A DNA stretch of 64,000 nucleotides from Chloroflexota bacterium (lineage in GTDB: Bacteria; Chloroflexota; Anaerolineae; Promineifilales; Promineifilaceae), in contig JAGOMA010000003.1 of assembly GCA_017993775.1 (NCBI GenBank), positions 62,001-126,000 of the forward strand, given 5' to 3'. Of the stretch, positions 17,615-24,194 are shown piece after piece. A model generated the notes under the pieces. It had not been told where the DNA came from. It ran no database searches and was given only the letters and a program-made list of their open reading frames with translations. Position numbers and translations under genes: made by a program. Positions within the stretch are counted from its first letter, which is position 1. Each line of letters starts with the position of its first letter.

Positions 17615-18747
17615 GATCTAATTTCTCCTGGTTCGTAGATGGCTCCCGTAAATAAAATAATGCCCGTTTGTGAATCTTCAATGACGCAAAAGAAGGGGCG
17701 GTCTACAACCATGCGGAAGGGGGGTGAAGGCATACATCTTTCGAATATAACGGCCGTCGCCGCTGCGGCTTCGGCTCCTTCCTCATTCACTTCCAGCACC
17801 GCTTTATGAATCACTCCGCTGATAAACAACAGCTCGCCGGTCGCCGCCATGTTGGGAAAACGATTAGAAGAGAATCCCAATTTCACCAGGTCAGGCAGCA
17901 GGCTGCGTTTATAGGCAGCCTTAAAGCGCGGTAAAACGATGGTTCCGGTTGATTCGGAGTATCGCAGTGGCCCAACGGTTCGCCCCCAGGTTTCCGGCGT
18001 CAAATCACGTAACAAGGAGGCCAGTGACAGATGGGGCGCGGGCAGCAAAACCACCATCCGGAAACGGCCGTGGCCAAACGGCAGACTAATCACTTGAAAA
18101 TCAGGGGTTTCGTCGTAGGCAAATTGGCCCGTCTGCCGCATCATCGGTAGCGTTTTGGTCTCACCGCCCGCCAGGTGGAATTTGCCCTCTGTGGTGTCGT
18201 TCTTGTCAAATTTTGCCTGCCATTCCCCTTTGAAGTAAATGGCGTTCACCAAAACCAAGACTGCTTTAAGCAAAGCTATTGATGACACTAAGTCGGGAAT
18301 TTTTTGCTTTGTTTGTTCCGCCACCCACTGGTTGATCACCGCCGCTGCCGCCGCGGCTGCCTCCACATCAGAAAAATCTAGATTGGTGATTTTGGCCGCA
18401 TAATGCTGCGTGACCTGTTGTAAAAATTGGGCCGCAAATGGAAACTGCGGTTCAGCCCACAAAGAATTCACCATGGCCAAAACCACTAGAGGATCTGCGG
18501 TATCGAAAGAGTGCCATAGGAGCTGATACGCCTGGTTGAACATCGCTTTAGACATTGCGCCAAGATGCAGAGTACGCTGAAGGGCAACGGCCGTTTCGTC
18601 ATCTGCACCATTGGCGGTCATCGCCAGAGCAACTGAAATACTCGCCGGAGAAATAAATATGTTTATTGCCGGTTGTTCGGTTAACAAGTGATTCATCAAC
18701 GCAAGCCCAAAGGTATTATTCGCCTGAACCAACGCTTCAAAAGTCAT
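17611..18747 (-). CDS. Serpin family protease inhibitor
   Basis: A full-length (378-residue) serpin. Family marks include NIFISPASISVALAMTANGA, LVNAIYFKGEWQAKFD, FRMVVLLP, and the inhibitory hinge NEEGAEAAAATAV before the reactive loop, then RPFFCVIEDSQTGIILFTG. By spacing from the hinge, P1-P1' would be Cys-Met in FERCMPSPPF, with Arg at P2; an off-by-one would give Arg. A HIP octamer at 17750 encodes the Thr-Ala-Val at residues 331-333, P8-P6 of the loop. There is no signal peptide, so the protein is probably intracellular. AAGAAGAGG precedes ATG 18747. Overlap with the oxidoreductase gene suggests one operon, for which I know no functional reason. Confidence 0.92.
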   Translation of the reverse strand: MTFEALVQANNTFGLALMNHLLTEQPAINIFISPASISVALAMTANGADDETAVALQRTLHLGAMSKAMFNQAYQLLWHSFDTADPLVVLAMVNSLWAEPQFPFAAQFLQQVTQHYAAKITNLDFSDVEAAAAAAAVINQWVAEQTKQKIPDLVSSIALLKAVLVLVNAIYFKGEWQAKFDKNDTTEGKFHLAGGETKTLPMMRQTGQFAYDETPDFQVISLPFGHGRFRMVVLLPAPHLSLASLLRDLTPETWGRTVGPLRYSESTGTIVLPRFKAAYKRSLLPDLVKLGFSSNRFPNMAATGELLFISGVIHKAVLEVNEEGAEAAAATAVIFERCMPSPPFRMVVDRPFFCVIEDSQTGIILFTGAIYEPGEIRS

Positions 18748-18914
18748 GGTAACCTCTTCTTAAGCCGGGCAACCCTATGGGCTACCCCACACACGTACAG
18801 GACCAAAGTGAATAATAACATTCTAGCAGAAAACGAATCTCACAGGCATCGGGCTGGCAAGTGCCTTTGTTTGTTGTATCATCTCTGCAAATTCACCTAT
18901 TGGACGTATATCTT

Positions 18915-20750
18915 ATGACTGAAACCCAACAACATCCGCTGAGCCGTTTGTGGCAGTACACCGGCGCATATCATCGAACCGTCGTCATTGCCACAACGTA
19001 TTCCACTCTCAACAAAATATTCGACCTGGCTCCGCCCATCCTCATCGGTGTGGCCGTGGACGTGGTGGTGCAGCAGCAAGATTCTTTTCTGGCCCGGCTG
19101 GGCATTCCGGACGTAATGACGCAGTTGGTGGTATTGGGAGTGTTAACGGCCGTTATCTGGGCCTGTGAATCGCTTTTCCAATACCTCTACGCTTTGCAAT
19201 GGCGCAACCTGGCCCAAACCATCCAGCACGATCTGCGCCTGGATGCCTACGACCATGTGCAGCACCTGGACATGGCCTTTTTTGAAGAGCGCAGCAGCGG
19301 CGGCCTGATGGCTGTCCTTAACGACGACGTCAACCAATTGGAGCGCTTTTTAGACATTGGAGCCAACGAAATCATCCAACTCATTACCACCATTCTGGTG
19401 ATTGGCGCCATCTTCATGGCGACGGCCCCTTCCGTGGCCTGGATGACCGTACTGCCTATGCCCATCATCATTTGGGGGTCCATTCGCTTCCAGAAATGGC
19501 TGGCGCCCCGCTACATGCGCGTGCGCGAACAGGTGAGTGTGCTCAACGGGCAGCTCGCCAACAACCTGGGCGGCATCGCCACCATCAAAAGTTTCACCGC
19601 CGAAACACACGAACGCGAACGCGTGCGGCAAGAAAGCAACGAATATCGCCAGCGCAACCGCGACGCCATCGCCCTGAGCGCCGCCTTTGTGCCACTGATC
19701 CGCATGGTGATTGTGATTGGCTTTATCGCCATCATGGTGTTTGGCGGGCGGCTGGTGGTACAAGGCGCGCTGGCGGTGGGCACGTACAGCGTGTTGGTGT
19801 TTATGACGCAGCGCTTGCTCTGGCCATTGACGCGCCTGGGCGAAACGCTGGATTTGTATCAGCGGGCGATGGCTTCCACCACGCGGGTAATGAATTTGCT
19901 GGATACGCCGGCCGAAATTACCAGCGGGCCGGAAACGCTGCCGGTGGCGGCGGTGAACGGCGAGATTGTGCTGCAAGATGTCTCGTTTACCTATGGCGAA
20001 GGGCGGAACGGCCGTAGCCCGTCCGTCTACCCCACCGTCATCCAAAACCTCTCCCTGCGCATCAAAGCGGGCGAAACGGCCGCGATTGTTGGGGCCACAG
20101 GCGCAGGCAAAACCACGCTCATGAAACTGCTGCTGCGTTTCTACGATGTCAGCGCCGGCCAGATTTTGCTGGATGGACACGATTTGCGCGCCTTGCAAAT
20201 CAGCGATTTACGCCAGGCCATTGGGTTTGTCAGCCAGGATGTCTTTCTGTTTCATGGCACGGTGCGCGAGAACATCGCCTACGGCACATTTGATGCCTCG
20301 ATGGAACAGGTAATCGCTGCCGCCAAATCGGCGGAAGCCCACGATTTTATAATGGACCTGCCGCAGGGCTACGACACGATTGTCGGCGAACGAGGTCAGA
20401 AATTATCCGGCGGCCAGCGGCAGCGTGTGTCCATTGCCCGCGCCATCCTGAAAGATCCGCCGGTATTGGTGTTAGACGAGGCGACATCGTCGGTGGACAA
20501 TGAAACGGAAGCAGCGATTCAACGTTCGCTGGAGCGCATTGCTGTGGGGCGGACGACGATTGTGATTGCCCACCGGCTGTCTACGGTGCGCAATGCGGAT
20601 GTGATTTTTGTGTTGGAAAACGGCCGTTTGCAAGAACAAGGCCGGCATGAAACATTAACCGAAAAGAACGACGGCATTTACGCTGGATTATGGCGCGTAC
20701 AAACGGGTCAGGCCGCTCATGTAAGCAAAACGACGGCCAACCTTAACTAG
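18915..20750 (+). CDS. ABC exporter, fused permease and ATPase
   Basis: A half-transporter of 611 residues with an N-terminal six-helix exporter membrane domain and a C-terminal ATPase. Walker A GATGAGKT (near residue 395), Q-loop [11 protein letters not shown], signature [10 protein letters not shown] (about 496), Walker [11 protein letters not shown] and the H-loop [10 protein letters not shown] are intact, so it can work as a homodimer. ATG 18915 is preferred to an in-frame GTG at 18861, which would add a spurious 18 residues. It is divergent from the serpin gene. The substrate may be a lipid, peptide or drug; nothing nearby decides. Three HIP octamers are present. Confidence 0.9.
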   Translation: MTETQQHPLSRLWQYTGAYHRTVVIATTYSTLNKIFDLAPPILIGVAVDVVVQQQDSFLARLGIPDVMTQLVVLGVLTAVIWACESLFQYLYALQWRNLAQTIQHDLRLDAYDHVQHLDMAFFEERSSGGLMAVLNDDVNQLERFLDIGANEIIQLITTILVIGAIFMATAPSVAWMTVLPMPIIIWGSIRFQKWLAPRYMRVREQVSVLNGQLANNLGGIATIKSFTAETHERERVRQESNEYRQRNRDAIALSAAFVPLIRMVIVIGFIAIMVFGGRLVVQGALAVGTYSVLVFMTQRLLWPLTRLGETLDLYQRAMASTTRVMNLLDTPAEITSGPETLPVAAVNGEIVLQDVSFTYGEGRNGRSPSVYPTVIQNLSLRIKAGETAAIVGATGAGKTTLMKLLLRFYDVSAGQILLDGHDLRALQISDLRQAIGFVSQDVFLFHGTVRENIAYGTFDASMEQVIAAAKSAEAHDFIMDLPQGYDTIVGERGQKLSGGQRQRVSIARAILKDPPVLVLDEATSSVDNETEAAIQRSLERIAVGRTTIVIAHRLSTVRNADVIFVLENGRLQEQGRHETLTEKNDGIYAGLWRVQTGQAAHVSKTTANLN

Positions 20751-20780
20751 AACGGTAAGCAACAGCCCATAAAGTACTAT

Positions 20781-20809
20781 TTGTACAGCGTGAATTTACC
20801 GTTTATACT
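20781..20809 (+). promoter_or_regulatory. Promoter for the 92-residue protein gene
   Basis: TTGTAC (20781-20786), 17-base spacer, TATACT (20804-20809). It lies inside an 8-base inverted repeat AACGGTAA (20751-20758) / TTACCGTT (20796-20803) that may be an operator. Confidence 0.55.
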
Positions 20810-20848
20810 AATAACTAGCCTATGAGCCTCAGTTGATATGCCGAAATA

Positions 20849-21127
20849 ATGAATAAAAATTTATCTTCATCTCTAGATGTATACGATTCCAAGAAGAAAC
20901 AACGGGTAGCCCGCATTGCCCTTAATGGCTACGACATTAAAGCAGGCAGTCTGCTGCCTGCCTCCGGCGCCATGCGCAGCTTTGTCATATTAGACGGCGA
21001 TTTGTGGGAACCGTGGAACGCGGTGGCCACGTTACGTCTGCGCCACGAAACCGGCACGGAAGTTGCTATCCGCGTCGCCGCGCTGCCGGTTGAGGACGAC
21101 GGCTACGGACTGATTGAATTTCTATAG
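20849..21127 (+). CDS. Small hypothetical protein
   Basis: The 92-residue product is not recognised. It begins MNKNLSSSLDVYDSKKK, has a beta-rich middle (GYDIKAGSLLPASGAMRSFV, ATLRLRHETGTEVAIRVAAL) and no signal peptide, cysteines or membrane segment. The ribosome site is weak (CCGAAATAATG), but a good promoter and a strong terminator frame it, so it is likely real. It sits beside the candidate origin and dnaA; a PilZ-like or small beta-barrel fold would be a guess only. Confidence 0.6.
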   Translation: MNKNLSSSLDVYDSKKKQRVARIALNGYDIKAGSLLPASGAMRSFVILDGDLWEPWNAVATLRLRHETGTEVAIRVAALPVEDDGYGLIEFL

Positions 21128-21158
21128 TCTGACGATCATCTCTTGTTATGGTGCTCAT

Positions 21159-21188
21159 AAAAAAGCTCTGGAATTCCAGGGCTTTTTT
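21159..21188 (+). terminator. Rho-independent terminator
   Basis: AAAAAAGC-T-CTGG, AATT, CCAG-G-GCTTTTTT: stem with one mismatch followed by eight T, ending the 92-residue protein gene. Confidence 0.85.
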
Positions 21189-21296
21189 TTGTGCCTGTCG
21201 CCGGATTGGGCAGGCTTTATCTTATTCTACAAAGTATTCACGAAAGTTTCCCCATAGATCTATCTTATTAGTAGTCGTTAGTAGGCGGTGTTGATA

Positions 21297-21642
21297 TGTG
21301 GATAGTCCTTTTTGACCCCTTTATCTGTTGGCTTGCGCACGGGGAGGCCGCTATATACGGCCGTTTCACTTCCCGTGAAAAACGCTGGCTGTGGAGGAGC
21401 GAACGGCCGTTGTGTATGAAGCAAATTTCCATTTCTGGAGGTCCGGAATGAGGCCACCCCACATCTGGTCTCATAAAAAATAGTCACCCCATATCTGGTT
21501 TTACGGGTTGTTTTGCGGCGTATTTGCACGGAGGCTTTTCCACAATAACCAGAGGTTTTCCACAGTTATGAGTAACTTATCCACAGAAAATGGGAGAAAC
21601 GGCCGTTTTCCCTCTTGACAAATAGATTGACTCTGTTCCACA
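21297..21642. other. oriC: Candidate replication origin (DnaA box cluster)
   Basis: Three DnaA boxes stand in the same orientation at near helical-turn spacing: TTTTCCACA 21536-21544, TTTTCCACA 21556-21564 and the consensus TTATCCACA 21577-21585 (20 and 21 bases apart). A weaker TGTTCCACA is at 21634-21642 and a reverse box (TGTGGATAG) at 21297-21305. TAGTAG repeats at 21269-21285 resemble DnaA-trio elements but are distant from the main cluster. Three HIP octamers lie here (21357, 21403, 21599). The region has no coding potential and borders the dnaA 3' end. dnaN is not next to it. No skew calculation was made. Confidence 0.7.
21453..21505. repeat. Direct repeat within the origin region
   Basis: CACCCCACATCTGGTCT (from 21456) and CACCCCATATCTGGTTT (from 21485) are near-identical copies 29 bases apart. 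Role unknown; they could be iteron-like or a protein-binding pair. Confidence 0.55.
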
Positions 21643-21646
21643 AAAA

Positions 21647-21678
21647 AAAGAGCCTGCTTCCGAAGAAACAGACTCTTT
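21647..21678 (-). terminator. dnaA terminator
   Basis: AAAAGAG-C-CTG-C-TTC, CGAA, GAA-A-CAG-A-CTCTTTT: hairpin with two symmetric mismatches and a run of A on the plus strand (T on the dnaA strand), 30 bases after the dnaA stop. Confidence 0.75.
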
Positions 21679-21706
21679 TCGCCAGTAGAAATGCATAGCC
21701 GGTCGC

Positions 21707-23113
21707 TTACACCGGCTTCGCCAGGGAAAACTGCTTGCCATTCGCCTCGTAAAGCGCGGCCTTAATTTCCAGCATATCTCGCCGGGCCGAGGCATCCGTT
21801 TCCAGCAGCGACGAAATTTTCTCATACCCATACAGCACAGTTGTATGATCCCGATTCCCCAACGCCGCGCCGATACTGGGCAGCGAATTATCCGTTTCTG
21901 TGCGTGCCAGATACATCGCCATTTGCCGCGGGAAGGCGATCGTACGGCTGCGGCTTGTGCTGCCAAGCGCATCTGGCGTCACATTGTAATAAGCGCATAC
22001 AGCGTCAATGACTTGAGGAATGGTTACTTTGTCCGGGCGGCGCACCAGATCCGCCAGGGCCATATTCACCAGTTCCGTATCAACTGTACCCGTGCCCGAA
22101 AGTTGGGCATAGGCAATCACTTTATTCAACGCGCCTTCCAACTCACGGATATTGTTCCGAACATGATGTGCAATCAAATCAATCACATGATCAGGAACAG
22201 CCACACCATGATCTTCTGCTTTGGCCTGCAGAATCGCTTTCCGCGTTTCCGTATCCGGCAGTTGAATATCTGCCATTAAACCCCATTCAAACCGTGATTG
22301 CAGGCGTTCCTCCAACGTCGCCATGGCTTTGGGCGGCCGGTCGCTAGATAAGACCACTTGTTTTCCCTGGCTGTGCAGATCATTAAACGTGTGAAACAAC
22401 TCTTCCTGTGTACTTTCTTTACCGGCAATAAATTGGATATCATCAATCAACAGAACATCTGGCGTACGGTAACGTTCGCGGAATTGAGACATCTGCTTAT
22501 TGCGGATGGATTGCACCAGATCGTTTGTAAAGGTTTCCGACGAAATATAGCAAATTGTCAGCCCATCACTAATGCATTTGTGCCCAATTGCGTGCAGGAG
22601 ATGGGTTTTGCCTAAACCTACGCCGCCATAAATAAATAGGGGGTTATACGTTTGGCCAGGATTTTCGGAAACAGACAGGGCCGCGGCATGTGCCAGCCGG
22701 TTACTTGTGCCCACAATAAAAGAGCTAAAAGTAAACCGGTTATTCAATGCCAGGCTGATGGATTCATCATTCGAAGCAGGGAGCGATGGGCGACGAGGTT
22801 GTGGGTGTTTGGCGCCATTTATTGAACTTGAGCCGTTCATAACGGGCGGCGCAGGAATGATTATTTCATCGGACCAAACCACAAACCGTACGTTGACGGG
22901 GGCGTTTACGATGGCGGACAATGTGCGCAAAATCGTGTCCTGCAGCCGATTCTCTAGCCAATCTTTGGCGTAATCATTCCGGACACCAATGACAAATTCG
23001 TTGTTTTCGCAGGCGAGCAAACGAGCATCTTTCAACCATGTATTGAAAGTTGCTTTGGTCATTTGCAGTTCTAATTCGCCCAGGGTTGCTTTCCAAGCGG
23101 TTTCTGGAGACAT
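21707..23113 (-). CDS. dnaA: Chromosomal replication initiator protein DnaA
   Basis: Binds DnaA boxes and opens the origin. The 468-residue protein has the four usual domains: N-terminal interaction domain (ATLGELELQMTKATFNTWLK), a short linker, the AAA+ core with Walker A GGVGLGKTHLLHAIGH (about residue 160), Walker B VLLIDDIQFIAGKE, and the DNA-binding domain IV with the signature GNRDHTTVLYGYEKI. Length and start (ATG 23113) are normal. It is transcribed toward the DnaA box cluster at its own 3' end. No HIP octamer occurs in the whole gene, although the average density would predict about three. It is a strong chromosomal-origin marker. Confidence 0.98.
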   Translation of the reverse strand: MSPETAWKATLGELELQMTKATFNTWLKDARLLACENNEFVIGVRNDYAKDWLENRLQDTILRTLSAIVNAPVNVRFVVWSDEIIIPAPPVMNGSSSINGAKHPQPRRPSLPASNDESISLALNNRFTFSSFIVGTSNRLAHAAALSVSENPGQTYNPLFIYGGVGLGKTHLLHAIGHKCISDGLTICYISSETFTNDLVQSIRNKQMSQFRERYRTPDVLLIDDIQFIAGKESTQEELFHTFNDLHSQGKQVVLSSDRPPKAMATLEERLQSRFEWGLMADIQLPDTETRKAILQAKAEDHGVAVPDHVIDLIAHHVRNNIRELEGALNKVIAYAQLSGTGTVDTELVNMALADLVRRPDKVTIPQVIDAVCAYYNVTPDALGSTSRSRTIAFPRQMAMYLARTETDNSLPSIGAALGNRDHTTVLYGYEKISSLLETDASARRDMLEIKAALYEANGKQFSLAKPV

Positions 23114-23462
23114 AACATACCTAGCCCATAAAATGCTCGGCCTGTAATGATGGACAGGCGCGACAAAGCAGTGGCAAAGACCACACGGTGAGAAACTAAT
23201 TGAATAAAAGGGGACTTCTAGCCGTCGAAACAGGCTTTTGGTTTTACCGAGACCCTCGACCCGATAAGCACACGATTACTCTGAATTAGCGCCAAATAGG
23301 ATGGCAGTTCCACGGTTCGCCAAATGGTAAAACGAACACTTAATGCCAAATCTGAGCAACTATAACAAGCCACAACGGTTTTTTGATTTTAACAAATGGG
23401 GGAAGCCAAAGCAATTAAATGCAGCCCCAAATGCCTTAAAAGGTTCGAAGTTTTTAGGATAG

Positions 23463-23498
23463 CCCAATCTTAAAAAATACGTATTTTTTAAGATTGGG
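23463..23498. repeat. 36-bp perfect palindrome upstream of spoVS
   Basis: CCCAATCTTAAAAAATAC followed directly by its exact reverse complement, no spacer, centre TACGTA at 23480/23481. It ends three bases before a -35 hexamer. It could be an operator, a transcript terminator for an unseen RNA, or a cruciform site. Confidence 0.85.
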
Positions 23499-23501
23499 AA
23501 C

Positions 23502-23528
23502 TTGACAGCTATTTCGTTTACCTAGAAT
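23502..23528 (+). promoter_or_regulatory. Promoter candidate next to the palindrome
   Basis: TTGACA (23502-23507), 15-base spacer, TAGAAT (23523-23528). The spacer is short, so activity may need a factor bound at the palindrome. Confidence 0.45.
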
Positions 23529-23696
23529 TTGGGATGCATTTTTGTTGCCCCCCACATATTGGGGCAATTGGTTCGCTGTTATGCAAAGTCAGGTTGGTGA
23601 TTCTGTTTGATTTGTGCGACAGTTACGTTTTTTTCACAGTTTGTGCAATACATCTTTATGAATTACGGTGTAGAATGAGCATCCTTGACCATATGC

Positions 23697-23726
23697 TTGA
23701 CAATTCTGACTTAAATTGACTAGAAT
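23697..23726 (+). promoter_or_regulatory. spoVS proximal promoter
   Basis: TTGACA (23697-23702), 18-base spacer, TAGAAT (23721-23726), about 78 bases upstream of the spoVS start. Same hexamers as the distal promoter at 23502. Confidence 0.6.
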
Positions 23727-23803
23727 TTTATTGTCCCAAAGTGCTTAGGCCCATCTTTAATGGTGCTGAAACCGCACTCAACGAATTTACATGGAGGCTC
23801 GTG

Positions 23804-24067
23804 ATGAATGTTATTAAGGTTTCTGCTCGATCCCGAACCGCGGCAGTAGCGGGGGCCATTGCCGGTGTCATGCGTGAAGTTAATAGAGCAGAAGTACAGG
23901 CAATTGGGGCGGGCGCTGTAAATCAGGCGCTAAAAGCCATTGTCATTGCTAAAGGGTATCTTGCAGAAGAAGGTGTTGAAGTTGTTTGTGTGCCTTCTTT
24001 TGTAGAAGTAAATATTGATGAACAAGAACGGACTGCGATTCGCATTGTGGTAGAACCCCGTAATTAG
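23804..24067 (+). CDS. spoVS: Stage V sporulation protein S (SpoVS) family
   Basis: An 87-residue Alba-like protein: NVIKVSARSRTAAVAGAIAG, QAIGAGAVNQALKAIVIAKGYL, VEVNIDEQERTAIRIVVEP. It matches SpoVS over its full length. In Bacillus it affects septation and spore coat assembly; in non-sporulating lineages it is thought to bind nucleic acid. ATG 23804 is chosen because GGAGG lies at 23793-23797 and length is then the family standard, whereas the longer frame from 23741 has no support. Two promoters and the perfect palindrome lie upstream, and a terminator follows, so it is a single transcription unit next to dnaA. High confidence in family, low in role. Confidence 0.93.
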   Translation: MNVIKVSARSRTAAVAGAIAGVMREVNRAEVQAIGAGAVNQALKAIVIAKGYLAEEGVEVVCVPSFVEVNIDEQERTAIRIVVEPRN

Positions 24068-24104
24068 TTGTATTTAGCAGAATTTTATTTGTGGGATTGT
24101 TTTT

Positions 24105-24132
24105 GGGCACGGCGTAAGCCGTGTCCTTTTTG
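24105..24132 (+). terminator. Rho-independent terminator after spoVS
   Basis: GGGCACGGC, GTAA, GCCGTGTCC then TTTTT: nine-pair stem with one G-T pair. Confidence 0.8.
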
Positions 24133-24194
24133 TTTGGTGATGCAGATTTAATTTGGCAACTATTGGATCCGCTGTGGTGTAAATGGAGGGTTAT

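Larger units (their letters stand above)
23114..23803. other. Long non-coding region between dnaA and spoVS
   Basis: About 690 AT-rich bases with no convincing ORF or RNA gene. It contains the 36-bp palindrome (23463-23498) and two forward promoters. The dnaA promoter should lie in 23120-23300, but no clear -35/-10 pair was found. No good DnaA box was seen, only weak variants (TTATGCAAA near 23579). No HIP octamer is present. Confidence 0.6.

Noticed and set aside
21363-21388. GTTTCAC...CGTGAAAAAC as a parS site
   Set aside because: The arms are separated by extra bases and one arm is imperfect; not a parS palindrome.
23570-23650. DnaA-box-like sequences upstream of dnaA
   Set aside because: Only weak variants (TTATGCAAA, TTTTTCACA) without spacing; the cluster at 21.5 kb is far better.
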